This document shows, in pieces, positions 36,263 through 44,786 of a stretch of DNA of 64,000 nucleotides; positions within the stretch are counted from its first letter, which is position 1; every line of letters starts with the position of its first letter. Location: the NCBI RefSeq assembly GCF_023091155.1, contig NZ_JAHWXK010000001.1:1116001-1180000 (forward strand), written 5' to 3'. A program made the position numbers and the translations under genes. Source of the DNA: Microbacterium sufflavum. Its GTDB lineage: Bacteria > Actinomycetota > Actinomycetes > Actinomycetales > Microbacteriaceae. The notes beneath the pieces are model-generated. The model saw only the letters and a list, made by a program, of their open reading frames with translations, was not told the origin of the DNA and did no database searches.

Positions 36263-36960
36263 TCAGCCCGGCCAGGCGCGCAACTCGGCCGTGAGCTGCG
36301 CGAAGTACTCGGGTGGACCGGCCTCGGCGAACCACAGCCAGAGCTCCGCGGCGTGGATCGGGAACCACGCCCGCACCGCCGCGGGGTCGGCACCGTAGCC
36401 TCGATCAGCGCATCGGCCGAGCGGGGATCCTTGCGCGCGGCGCCCCATGCCGCGCGGGACAGCTCGCGCACCGGATCGCCCGCGTGCGCGGCCTCCCAGT
36501 CCACGACACCGGTGATGCGGCCGTCCGCCGCGAGCACGTTGCCGTCGGTCCAGTCCCCGTGGCAGAAGACGACGCCGGCCGAGGGCGGGATCGCCAGGGG
36601 AAGGGCAGGACCGTCGGCGGCGCGGTACCGGGCGATGATCGCGGCGTCGTCGGGCGCGGGCGGCAGGTCCTCCGGGGCGACGAGGTCGTGCAGCCGCCGG
36701 AGGATGACGGCCGACGCCCGCAGTGCGGCGAGCCGCGTGTCCGCATCACCCTCGTCCAGCCGGGCGCCGGGCAGCTCGGTCATCAGGATCACTCCGGCGC
36801 GCTCCTCCACGACCTGTGGCACCGGCAGCCCCGAATCCGCGAGGGCACGCAGCGCGCGCACCTCGGTGTCGTGACGCGCCGGGTCGGACAACCGCTTCTC
36901 GACCAGCCGGCGCCCGTCGCGCTCGACCAGTCGCACCGTCCCGACCGCACCCTGCCGCAT
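36263..36960 (-). pseudogene. Aminoglycoside phosphotransferase-family protein, frameshifted
   Basis: From ATG 36960 (GAGG at -12) the frame encodes an APH/choline-kinase-like protein. It has the Brenner motif HGDWTDGN, the metal-binding Asp in ITGVVDWEAAHAGDPVRE and the start VGTVRLVERDGRRLVEKRL. After DALIEA, near 36396-36402, the match moves to the next frame, which continues YGADPAAVRAWFPIHAAELW to a stop at 36263. Adding one base restores a single 232-residue protein. So it carries a 1-base deletion or a sequencing error. Without repair the product loses its last 45 or so residues. Confidence 0.75.
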
Positions 36961-37099
36961 CCCGCCATCCTCGCAGCACCCCGACGGACGGCGGAGTGAT
37001 CGGCCCGTATCCGCCGCAGGTGGCGGGTTACCCTCGGGTGCGGCCCGCACGATCCTGGGGGCATGCCACCGCGTCGGTGGCGAGGACAAAGGAGTTCTG

Positions 37100-38068
37100 A
37101 TGACCGACACGCTCGCCCGTCCCCCGTTCGACCCCGAGCTGGAGGCGGCCCTCGCCCTGGTCGCCGACCAACTGCCCCCCACGCTCACCGCCGACATGAT
37201 CCCGCTCCTGCGCGAGAGCCCCGTCAGCGGCGAGGACGAGATCTTCTCGGTGCTCTCGGAGCGCGGCTTCACCTGGCGCGACGTGTCGATCACCGGCCAC
37301 GACGACGGAGAGATCGTGGTGTCGGTGATCGAGAAGCAGGGCCGCACCGGCACCGGGCCCGGCTTCTTCCACACCCACGGCGGCGGCATGATCATCGGGA
37401 ACCGCTGGCTCGGCGTGGTCGGCTTCCTGGACTGGGCCGAGCGTTACAACGGCGTCATCGTGACCGTCGAGTACCGGCTGGCTCCCGAGTTCCCGGATCC
37501 CTACCCGGTGGAGGACTGCTACGCGGGGCTGCGCTGGGCGGCCCACCACGCGGACGAGCTCGGCATCGACCCGACCCGCCTGCTGATCGGCGGAGGCAGC
37601 GCCGGCGGAGGCCTGGCGGCCGGCACGGCGCTCCTCGCCCGAGACCGGCGCGGCCCCGAGCTGATCGGGCAGCTGCTGATCTACCCGATGCTCGACGACC
37701 GCGACGCCACCGTCTCGACGCGGCAGATCGACGGCATCGGGGTGTGGGACCGCGGCTCCAACCTCACCGGATGGACGGCGCTCCTGGGTGACCGCCGGGG
37801 CGACGACGACGTCTCGATCTACGCGGCACCGGCCAGGGCCACCGACCTCAGCGGTCTCCCGCCCGCGTTCATCGACTGCGGCAGCGCGGAGGTCTTCCGC
37901 GACGAGGACGTCGCCTACGCCACGAAGCTCTGGGAAGCGGGCGTGCACGCCGAGCTGCACGTCTGGGCCGGGGGCTTCCACGGCTTCGACATGTTCGCCC
38001 CGCACGCCGCCGTCGCGCAGGCCATGCTGGCCGCCCGCGACAACTGGGTGAATCGCCTGCTCGCCTGA
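37100..38068 (+). CDS. Alpha/beta hydrolase fold-3 esterase (HSL family)
   Basis: 322 residues of the hormone-sensitive-lipase family of carboxylesterases. Oxyanion motif HTHGGGMI (HGGG), nucleophile Ser in GGGSAGGG, acid region DCGSAEVFRDED and His in GGFHGFDMF. Soluble, no signal peptide. ATG 37100 has an AAAGGAG ribosome binding site. Downstream lies the PucR-type regulator in the same direction, which might control it. Acts on short-chain esters by family. Confidence 0.9.
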   Translation: MTDTLARPPFDPELEAALALVADQLPPTLTADMIPLLRESPVSGEDEIFSVLSERGFTWRDVSITGHDDGEIVVSVIEKQGRTGTGPGFFHTHGGGMIIGNRWLGVVGFLDWAERYNGVIVTVEYRLAPEFPDPYPVEDCYAGLRWAAHHADELGIDPTRLLIGGGSAGGGLAAGTALLARDRRGPELIGQLLIYPMLDDRDATVSTRQIDGIGVWDRGSNLTGWTALLGDRRGDDDVSIYAAPARATDLSGLPPAFIDCGSAEVFRDEDVAYATKLWEAGVHAELHVWAGGFHGFDMFAPHAAVAQAMLAARDNWVNRLLA

Positions 38069-38171
38069 GCCCCTGCTCGACCCGCTCCCGTCGCCCGTTC
38101 CGTCGCCCGCCAGCGCCGGGAGCGAGGAGACGGCGACGGGAACGGCCGCAGTAGGGTGGAACCCCCGCGCG

Positions 38172-39179
38172 ATGGAGCCCGACATGCAAGATCTGCTGGG
38201 GCGGATCACCGCCCTCGATCCCGATGCCAGCGAGACTCTGAAGGTCGTGACGTACTTCGACGCGCTGGTCTCCCGCTCCGTCGGCGTGGAGAGCATGCTC
38301 AGGGGTGCGGCCGTGCTCAGCGGCGCGACGGTCGGCCAGAGGGATGGTGCGCAGGTCGTGCGCGTCCGCGCCGACGGCGTCCGCATCGATCCTGTCGTGC
38401 TGTCCTCGACCTGGCCGACGCGCGAGAGCGGCCCGGACGCGGTGGTCTGGATCGAGCGGGAGGGTGAGCTGCACACGAACGACGCGATGATCCTGGAACG
38501 CCTCGCTCTCGCGCTCGGCATCATCCGCGCTCGGCGACGGGTCGGCGAGGACGGCGCCGTCGAGCTCGCCATCAGCTCCTACGCGGCCGTCGACGAGCGG
38601 GCGGCGGTGCTGCCCCGACTGCGTCTCGCCCCGGGAGCACTGCGGGTGGTGGCGTCGCCGCCCGATCCGTCGCCGTCGCCCGCGCACCCGTCGGCGATCG
38701 TCGCCACTCGCCACGGCCTCACGCGCGCGACGATTCTCCCCGCCGACGTCGAGCCGGCGTCCGCATGGGAGGCCTCCGGCGCGGTGCGGCTCGGTGCGGG
38801 CACGGTCGCGCGTGCAGAGAACCTGCCTTCGTCCTGGTCGGCGGCGCTCGTGGCCGTCCGGCTGACCAGCGATGAGCGACCATTCGTCGACGCGACCGAC
38901 CTGGGCGTCCTGCTCCTGGTCGCGCAGACCGCGGACGGCGATTCCCGGCATCCCGACGTGGTGGCCCTCAGCCGCATCGACGCCCGCAATCGCGAACTGC
39001 TCGATGCGGTCGTGGACGAGCACAGCGTGCGCGCCGCTGCCGTGCGTCTGGGACGGCATCACTCGAGCGTGCAGGAGCGGCTCACGGCACTGATCGAGAC
39101 CCTGGGCTACGATCCCCGTACTCCGCTCGGGCAGGCTCGATACGTGGCGGCGCGAATGCTGCTCGCCCTCGGGGACTGA
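38172..39179 (+). CDS. PucR-type transcriptional regulator
   Basis: 335 residues. The C-terminal 60 carry a PucR/CdaR-like HTH (SVRAAAVRLGRHHSSVQERL and then LGYDPRTPLGQARYVAARML). The N-terminal 270 have no clear domain but resemble the sensory part of small actinobacterial PucR-like proteins. ATG 38172 or the ATG four codons later may start it. Its last codons and TGA lie inside the first copy of the 17-bp direct repeat flanking the downstream ATPase. Confidence 0.7.
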   Translation: MEPDMQDLLGRITALDPDASETLKVVTYFDALVSRSVGVESMLRGAAVLSGATVGQRDGAQVVRVRADGVRIDPVVLSSTWPTRESGPDAVVWIEREGELHTNDAMILERLALALGIIRARRRVGEDGAVELAISSYAAVDERAAVLPRLRLAPGALRVVASPPDPSPSPAHPSAIVATRHGLTRATILPADVEPASAWEASGAVRLGAGTVARAENLPSSWSAALVAVRLTSDERPFVDATDLGVLLLVAQTADGDSRHPDVVALSRIDARNRELLDAVVDEHSVRAAAVRLGRHHSSVQERLTALIETLGYDPRTPLGQARYVAARMLLALGD

Positions 39180-39190
39180 GGTCACTCGAA
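39174..39190. repeat. 17-bp direct repeat, left copy
   Basis: GACTGAGGTCACTCGAA, identical to 40403-40419. It spans the last codon and stop of the PucR-type gene. Bases on either side of the two copies differ, so the repeat is exactly 17 bp. Confidence 0.85.
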
Positions 39191-39204
39191 ATATTCGTGT
39201 TCGG

Positions 39205-39231
39205 CAATAAAGATCAATAAAGATGTAGATT
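39205..39231 (+). promoter_or_regulatory. ATPase gene promoter with tandem 10-bp repeat
   Basis: CAATAAAGAT occurs twice without a gap (39205-39214, 39215-39224), followed by a TAGATT -10 box (39226-39231) 17 nt before GTG 39249. A CGAA-N3-TTCG dyad lies at 39187-39197. The stretch is far more AT-rich than the rest of the window. The repeats overlap the expected -35 area and may be a regulator site. Confidence 0.5.
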
Positions 39232-39248
39232 GCCCAGGTGGAGCCGGA

Positions 39249-40391
39249 GTGCGTCCTCCCGAGCTCGTCGGCCGCCAATCCGAGGTCGACTTCGTCAACC
39301 TGATGATCGCCAAGAGCACGCAGCGACGCAACGACGGCGGTCTCATCATGTACGGCCTCCGCGGAGTGGGAAAAACCGTCCTCCTCAATGAGTTACAGCA
39401 GCTGGTCGGCCGCGCCGGATGGGTGACGGTCCAGCTCGAAGCCAGGCCGGGTCAGTCCGGGCGGCTGGCCGTTCGTCAATCGCTCGGACGAGGCATCGCC
39501 ATGGCAGGACGGCAGATGGCTCGATTCCGTTCCGCCGTCGAGGAGGTCAAGACGGCGATCTCGACGATCTCGGCGTTCTCGTTCACCGTCGCGGGCGTGT
39601 CGATGAACCTCGGCGTGGACCGCTCCGACCATCGTGCGAACTCCGGGCTCCTCGAAGTCGATCTCGAAGAACTCGTGGCCGACCTGGCTGAGCCGCTGAG
39701 GAAGAACAACAGTGCGTTGGCGATCTTCGTCGACGAGATGCAGGACCTGGATGTCGATCTGCTGACGGCGCTCCTCGCCGTTCAGCATCGCGCAGTGCAG
39801 TCGGATTGGCCTTTCTTCATCATCGGAGCGGGACTGTCGACGCTTCGCCGCACGCTCGCGGAGGCCCGCTCCTACGTGGAGCGGTTCACGATCCGCGAGG
39901 TCGGGGCGCTGCCGGACGAAGAAGCGAGAGCCGCGGTCAGAAACCCAGCGACGGCGCTGGGAGCGAAGATCTCCGATGATGCGTTGGAGGCGATCCTCGG
40001 CGAGGCGCAGGGGTACCCGTTCTTCCTTCAGACGTTCGGGAAAGCCGTCTGGGACATCGCCCCCGATCGGAACATCGATCGTGAGATCGCCGTCGCGGGA
40101 ATCGCCGAAGGCAACGCCGATCTCGATCAGAACTTCTTCCCGGCTCGGTGGGATCGCACGACTCCCGGTGAGCGGCAGTACTTGCGCGCGATGGTGGACG
40201 TGGGAGGGGGAGACATGGCGAGCACGTCGGCGATCGCGGAGCAGCTCGGAACCGCGGCGACGTCCTTGAGTCCCGTTCGGCAGTCTCTCATCGAGAAGGG
40301 GATCATCTATGCCGAACGTCGGGGGTACGTCAGCTTCACGGTGCCCAACATGGACAGGTTCATCCGGCGCCAGGCGGACACCGACGAGTAG
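39249..40391 (+). CDS. AAA/STAND-like ATPase with C-terminal winged helix
   Basis: 380 residues from GTG 39249 (GGTGGAG upstream). Walker A is YGLRGVGKTVLL (about 35-46), Walker B LAIFVDEMQDLD (about 158-169), with a sensor-like IIGAGLSTLRRTL. The C-terminal 75 residues look like a winged helix (STSAIAEQLGTAATSLSPVR; IIYAERRGYVSFTVP). This layout, ATPase plus winged helix, recalls archaeal-type ATPases and Orc/Cdc6-like STAND proteins. Role unknown. It is single, oriented with PucR, and lies between 17-bp direct repeats with an AT-rich promoter, which suggests acquisition as an inserted module. A defence or plasmid-maintenance role is speculation. Confidence 0.75.
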   Translation: MRPPELVGRQSEVDFVNLMIAKSTQRRNDGGLIMYGLRGVGKTVLLNELQQLVGRAGWVTVQLEARPGQSGRLAVRQSLGRGIAMAGRQMARFRSAVEEVKTAISTISAFSFTVAGVSMNLGVDRSDHRANSGLLEVDLEELVADLAEPLRKNNSALAIFVDEMQDLDVDLLTALLAVQHRAVQSDWPFFIIGAGLSTLRRTLAEARSYVERFTIREVGALPDEEARAAVRNPATALGAKISDDALEAILGEAQGYPFFLQTFGKAVWDIAPDRNIDREIAVAGIAEGNADLDQNFFPARWDRTTPGERQYLRAMVDVGGGDMASTSAIAEQLGTAATSLSPVRQSLIEKGIIYAERRGYVSFTVPNMDRFIRRQADTDE

Positions 40392-40402
40392 GCAGCGCGA
40401 CT

Positions 40403-40419
40403 GACTGAGGTCACTCGAA
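40403..40419. repeat. 17-bp direct repeat, right copy
   Basis: GACTGAGGTCACTCGAA, second copy. It contains the stop codon (TCA on the plus strand, 40411-40413) of the convergent membrane-protein gene. The distance from left to right copy is 1229 bp. Confidence 0.85.
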
Positions 40420-41511
40420 GCCGGGGTAGTCCTGCAGCTTCTCCTGGAACTCGGCACGGTCGGCCTCGCTCAGCACGGCGCTCGCGATCACCACGAGCTG
40501 CAGACCCTCCAGTGGCTCGCCGGTGCGGGCGCTCTGCGCCTCCCGCGAGGTGCGGAAACCGCCGTCGACGTCGTTCGACAGGTCGTAGATGTTGGCGTAG
40601 AACCGCAGCGGATCCGGGTAGTTCTCGGTGTAGTACTCCCAGGTGGTCTGCGTGCGCGGGTCGTCGCTGCCGTAGAGCTTCGCGATCATCGACGGGTCGA
40701 TGCCCGAGTTCGCCGGGTCGTTGAACGCGTACAGATCCCACAGCCCGTGGTCGAGCACGACCTCGTTCACCACCCGCATGACCTCGAGCTTGCGGTCGTA
40801 GTCCTGCACCGGCTCGTTCGTCGCCCACGCGGCCGTCGTGAACTCGTACAGCATCGACTCGCCGCCGTAGCCGTTGCGCTCCGGCCGCAGGTCTTCCGCG
40901 CCCACCTGCGTCCACGTGTAGCCGAACTCGTCCGTGAGCCGGGCGCGCACATCCGCGAACAGCTCGTCGGCCGTGGCCCGCACCTCCTCCAGCGACTGCT
41001 GCGACAGCGCCTGCTGGGGGTCGGTGCCCTTGATGCCCGGATACCCCTCCGCGTGCCGCTGCTCCGCGGTCTTCACGCCCTCGTAGTCGCCCGAGGCGGA
41101 AGTGCGCAGGGCGCTCAGCGCGCCGACGGTCGCCACGTTCAGCAGCACCGTCACCACCAGGGCGATCGCGCCGAGCCGTCGTGCACCCGGGGAGAACAGC
41201 GCCGCGACCACGACGCCGAGCACCACCAGCTGCAGGGCGAGGAACGTGACCCCGTACAGCAGGTCGGTGCCGCCGGCGGCCAGCACCCCGAGCAGGGTCA
41301 GGGAGAACAGGATCGCCGCGACGAGGGCGATCCAGCCGAACGCGGAGCCCGGGGTGCGCTTCTCGTCGACCGGTGCCGCGGGCAGCGGCGGAGGTGTGAG
41401 GTCGGGCTGTCGCCGCTTGGCCCCCGCATACCCGCCGGGGGGAGGGACGGGCGGCGCACCCTCGGCCCCGCCCACATAGCGGGCGCGCTGACGCTCGTTG
41501 TCGCTCACCAT
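40411..41511 (-). CDS. Membrane protein ending the MoxR operon, unknown
   Basis: 366 residues. After a Pro-rich N-terminus come three or four membrane helices (about 57-140, GWIALVAAILFSLTLLGVLA; LQLVVLGVVVAALFSPG), then a soluble domain of about 220 residues rich in charged helices (EEVRATADELFADVRARL; REAQSARTGEPLEGL). No family recognised. ATG 41511 (or GTG 41508) overlaps the TPR gene, so it is cotranscribed with the MoxR/vWA operon. It may be a membrane component or substrate of that complex. Confidence 0.65.
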   Translation of the reverse strand: MVSDNERQRARYVGGAEGAPPVPPPGGYAGAKRRQPDLTPPPLPAAPVDEKRTPGSAFGWIALVAAILFSLTLLGVLAAGGTDLLYGVTFLALQLVVLGVVVAALFSPGARRLGAIALVVTVLLNVATVGALSALRTSASGDYEGVKTAEQRHAEGYPGIKGTDPQQALSQQSLEEVRATADELFADVRARLTDEFGYTWTQVGAEDLRPERNGYGGESMLYEFTTAAWATNEPVQDYDRKLEVMRVVNEVVLDHGLWDLYAFNDPANSGIDPSMIAKLYGSDDPRTQTTWEYYTENYPDPLRFYANIYDLSNDVDGGFRTSREAQSARTGEPLEGLQLVVIASAVLSEADRAEFQEKLQDYPGFE

Positions 41512-42260
41512 GGCTTGTCCGTTCCCGAGCCGCCCGGATCGTCGCCCTGCTGCTGGTCGCGCTCCTGCGTGCCCTGGTTGAGCTTGTCCTGGAGGTCCTG
41601 CAGCTTGTCGTCGGACGGCTGCGGCTGCTCCTCCTGCTCCTGCTCCTCGGGCTCCTGCGGCTGCTGCTCCTGTTCCTGCTCCTGCTGCTTCTGCTTGAGC
41701 CGGTCCTCCGCGCCGTCGAGGGTGTCGGACATGTCGCGCTGCGGGTCGGGCGACTGCTGCTGCGCCTCCTCGCTGCGGCACTCCTCCGGCGTCTCCACCG
41801 TGAGGGTGAGGGCCTCGCCGTAGAGCTCCGCGGCCGCCGCACCGTCGCCGTCCGCCCTGGCCGCATCGCCCATCCGCTCCACGACCAGCGCGAGGTTGAT
41901 GCGCACCGCGCACACCTCCAGTCCGGTGGCGAGGTCGAGCGCCCGCTCCAGCTCCGCTCTGGCCGCCGGCAGGTCCTCCGCACCGGCGAGGGCGGTGCCG
42001 ATGTTGTACGGCGCCTTGTACGGCTCGAACCAGTTCAGGAACTCCTGGCCGCGGGCGGCGGACTCTGACCCGGCGAAGTCGTCGACCACGTACGACGTGA
42101 TCGACTGGTGCGCGAACGCGTACATGCTCAGGATCTTGCCCACCACGAGCAGTGCGGCGAGAGTGAGCGGCAGCGTGCCGATGGCCACCCAGCGGCGGAT
42201 GCGGCGGCGGCGTCGGTGGGACCGCAGCAGCGCGGCGGCCGTGTCGTCGTGCGCGGTCAT
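41505..42260 (-). CDS. Membrane-anchored TPR-like protein
   Basis: 251 residues. One membrane helix (VAIGTLPLTLAALLVVGKIL, about 25-44), then TPR-like helices (YNIGTALAGAEDLPAARAEL; CAVRINLALVVERMGDAARA). The tail of about 80 residues is very rich in Gln/Glu (QKQQEQEQEQQPQEPEEQ) and probably disordered. It matches the position of BatC/BatE-type TPR proteins in MoxR-vWA operons. ATGA overlap with the vWA gene before it. Confidence 0.75.
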   Translation of the reverse strand: MTAHDDTAAALLRSHRRRRRIRRWVAIGTLPLTLAALLVVGKILSMYAFAHQSITSYVVDDFAGSESAARGQEFLNWFEPYKAPYNIGTALAGAEDLPAARAELERALDLATGLEVCAVRINLALVVERMGDAARADGDGAAAAELYGEALTLTVETPEECRSEEAQQQSPDPQRDMSDTLDGAEDRLKQKQQEQEQEQQPQEPEEQEQEEQPQPSDDKLQDLQDKLNQGTQERDQQQGDDPGGSGTDKPW

Positions 42261-43327
42261 GCGCCGCCTCCGTCTCTCGCGGGTGCGGGGTCGACGGAGT
42301 CGCGGCGGCGGGCGGGTGCGAGTCCCCGGAGCCGCGCGATGAGCGTGGTCGCCCGCAGCAGCTCGACCCCGAGGAGCGCGAGCAGCACGAGCGCCGCGAT
42401 CCAGTACAGCTCTGTGACGTTGCCGACCTCGCCCGATTCGGCGTAGCTGGTCGTGGTCGACGGCGCCTCCGGCAGCACGGGCTCGGTGTCGGCGGTGCGG
42501 TGCTGGTACTCCACGCCCAGTTGCTCGGCGACGGTCTGCAGGTTCTGCTCGTCGATCACCGACAGCGCGTCCGAGCCCTCGTACTGGATGTACTCGCCCT
42601 CGCCGCCGCTCACGCCACCGCTCGTCACCCGCATCGGACCGCCCTCCGCGGTGCCGTAGCCGAACACCGCCCCCGCATCCGTGTACTTCGCGCTCTTGTC
42701 GAACGACTCGGGCGTGGTGCCCGTGGTCTGCTCGCCGTCGCCGAGGTAGAACACCATGCGCGACCGGTCCGGCGAGGCCTCGGCGGCGGAGCGCAGCGTG
42801 TCCTCCAGCAGCCCGGCGGCGACCCCGATCGAACTGCCGCGCGACTGGCTGGTGACCTCGGGGCGCAGCACGTCGAGCGAACCGATCAGCGCGGTGGTGT
42901 CGGTGGTCAGCGGCATCCGCAGCTGGGCGGACGCGTCGGAGGTGATCATCGCGAACCGTGCGCCCGGGTACTGCGCGACCAGCTCGCGCACGTCGGCGCG
43001 CACCCCGTCGAGCCGCGGAGAGCCCTCGTCCCAGTCCTCCGCGACGATGCTGGCGGTGGTGTCGACCACCAGCACGACGTCGGTGTCGGTCGCGAGGGTC
43101 TGGGTCGCGCCGCCGGGGATGCCCGGGCGCAGCAGCATCGCGAAGCACGCGAGCACCATCAGCAGTCGCAGGGCCCATAGCGAGCGGTGCGCGGCGATCG
43201 CACGGCGGTCGGTCACGCGCTCGCCGCCGGCCCGGGGTGCGCGCACCAGCATCCACACCGCGGCGGCGGCCACGGCACCGCACAGCAGCACCACGAGGAT
43301 CAGGGGGAGGACGGGCTGGAAGATCAC
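42257..43327 (-). CDS. vWA-domain membrane protein (BatB-like)
   Basis: 356 residues from GTG 43327 (GTGA overlap). Two helices at the N-terminus and one near the C-terminus (LYWIAALVLLALLGVELL) surround a von Willebrand A domain with a changed MIDAS (VVLVVDTTASI, DxTxS instead of DxSxS). A further metal-site motif YLGDGEQ follows. In these operons two vWA proteins probably form a membrane complex that works with the MoxR ATPase as a chaperone or metal-insertion machine. Confidence 0.82.
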   Translation of the reverse strand: MIFQPVLPLILVVLLCGAVAAAAVWMLVRAPRAGGERVTDRRAIAAHRSLWALRLLMVLACFAMLLRPGIPGGATQTLATDTDVVLVVDTTASIVAEDWDEGSPRLDGVRADVRELVAQYPGARFAMITSDASAQLRMPLTTDTTALIGSLDVLRPEVTSQSRGSSIGVAAGLLEDTLRSAAEASPDRSRMVFYLGDGEQTTGTTPESFDKSAKYTDAGAVFGYGTAEGGPMRVTSGGVSGGEGEYIQYEGSDALSVIDEQNLQTVAEQLGVEYQHRTADTEPVLPEAPSTTTSYAESGEVGNVTELYWIAALVLLALLGVELLRATTLIARLRGLAPARRRDSVDPAPARDGGGA

Positions 43328-44310
43328 AGTCGCACCCTCCACGCCAGCAGCACGAAGCCGAGCGCCACGACCGACAGCACCGCGATCCACAGGTTCGGGG
43401 CGTCGGTCCACACCACCTGCGCCTCACCGCGCAACGCCGTCGCGTCCTGCTCCTGCACCTGGTCGACGATGTCCGACACGGTCGTGGTGTCGCGCAGACC
43501 GAAGGCCGCGCCGCCGGTGGCCTCGGCGGCGGCGGTCAGCTCGGCGCTCACCGCGGCGTCCTTGCCCTCGACCGGGTTGATCGCGAAAACCCGCACGCCG
43601 TTCGACGCGGCGTACGCCGCCGCCTCCTGCAGCGTCACGATCGAGGCGCCGTTCACCTCGTTGTCCGTCGCGAAGATCACCGACCGCGACCGGTCGTCGT
43701 CGGGATGGTCGAAGCCCATCGCGCACGCGGCCAGGCCGTCGCCGATCAGCGAGGCGCCGTCGCCGTTGAGGGTCCCGACCCAGTGCTCGGGGATGCGGTC
43801 GACGTAGTCGAAGCTCGACACCATGCTCGTCAGGTGCTCGCGGATGAAGTCGTAGTCGTCGGTCAGGGGGAAGATCTGCACGGGAGAGCTGTTGAAGATC
43901 GTCAGCCCGATGCGCTCGCCCTCGAAGCCGTCCAGCAACTCCTCGAACACCGACAGCACCTCGACGTCGACCTCGCTCATCGACCCCGACACGTCGAGGC
44001 ACAGCATGATGTCGCGGCTGCTGTTGACCGGCTGGATGGTCTGCGCGGCCATGGGTCGCGCGGCCACCACGCCGGCCACGAGCGCCGCGACCGCGCCGAG
44101 CGCCAGGATCCCCGACAGTGCGAGCACGCGCCGTGACAGCGCCTGGCGGAACGACGGCAGCGTGCGCAGCCGTTCGGCTCGCGCGACCCGCGCGGTGTCA
44201 CCGGCCGCACGACCGCCCCGCCGCCGCAACCCCAGCACGAGCCCGACCGCGACCGCCACGACCACGACGGCCGCGGCGAGGATCAGCATCCACACGTTCG
44301 CTAGTGCCAT
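43324..44310 (-). CDS. vWA-domain membrane protein (BatA-like)
   Basis: 328 residues. N-terminal helices (MLILAAAVVVVAVAVGLVLG; VLALSGILALGAVAALVAG), a vWA domain with an intact MIDAS (IMLCLDVSGSMSEVD; DNEVNG), and a final helix (WIAVLSVVALGFVLLAWRV). ATG 44310 overlaps the upstream gene by 10 bp. First of the two vWA partners. Confidence 0.85.
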   Translation of the reverse strand: MALANVWMLILAAAVVVVAVAVGLVLGLRRRGGRAAGDTARVARAERLRTLPSFRQALSRRVLALSGILALGAVAALVAGVVAARPMAAQTIQPVNSSRDIMLCLDVSGSMSEVDVEVLSVFEELLDGFEGERIGLTIFNSSPVQIFPLTDDYDFIREHLTSMVSSFDYVDRIPEHWVGTLNGDGASLIGDGLAACAMGFDHPDDDRSRSVIFATDNEVNGASIVTLQEAAAYAASNGVRVFAINPVEGKDAAVSAELTAAAEATGGAAFGLRDTTTVSDIVDQVQEQDATALRGEAQVVWTDAPNLWIAVLSVVALGFVLLAWRVRL

Positions 44311-44786
44311 GCGCGCACCACCGTCCTGGCGGCCGCGGCCCCCGCCACGGGGTCGATCGCCGGACCCTGCCGGAAGATGCTCGGGTAGTAGTGCCGGCCC
44401 ATCGCGTCGATCAGGGCCGGGTTCACGCCACGGGCGACCAGGTCGTCGAGCGCGAGCACGGGCGCCTCCAGGCCGCTGTACTCGTTCACGAACGCGCGCA
44501 CCACGCGGCTGAGCTCGAGGTTCGCCTGCCGCGCCGACAGCCGGCGCCCGAGGTAGTCGTTCTCCACGGCCTGGATGCGGTCGAGGTACTCCGTGCGCAG
44601 CACCGACAGCACGTCGAGCGTCGAGGGCGTCGCGCCCGTGGCGGCCGGGGCCGCGGTGCGCGGGGGTCGCGTGAGCACGATCAGCAGCCACGCGCCGAGC
44701 ACCAGCAGCGCCAGGATGCCGAGCGCGAGCAGCATCCAGCCCCAGCCGTACTGCGCCGGCGGGTAGAGCTCGTCAGAGCCGGGCAT
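44301..44786 (-). CDS. Small membrane protein of MoxR operon (DUF4381-like position)
   Basis: 161 residues. One membrane helix (WGWMLLALGILALLVLGAWL, about 15-34) followed by a cytoplasmic helical domain (YLDRIQAVENDYLGRRLSA; LSRVVRAFVNEYSGLE). It has the size and place of the DUF4381-type genes between DUF58 and batA in such operons. Overlaps the DUF58 gene by 14 bp. Confidence 0.7.
   Translation of the reverse strand: MPGSDELYPPAQYGWGWMLLALGILALLVLGAWLLIVLTRPPRTAAPAATGATPSTLDVLSVLRTEYLDRIQAVENDYLGRRLSARQANLELSRVVRAFVNEYSGLEAPVLALDDLVARGVNPALIDAMGRHYYPSIFRQGPAIDPVAGAAAARTVVRAWH

Noticed and set aside
39249..40391. ATPase as part of a MoxR system with the operon downstream
   Set aside because: It is on the opposite strand, lacks MoxR motifs and lies inside the direct repeats, so it is independent.
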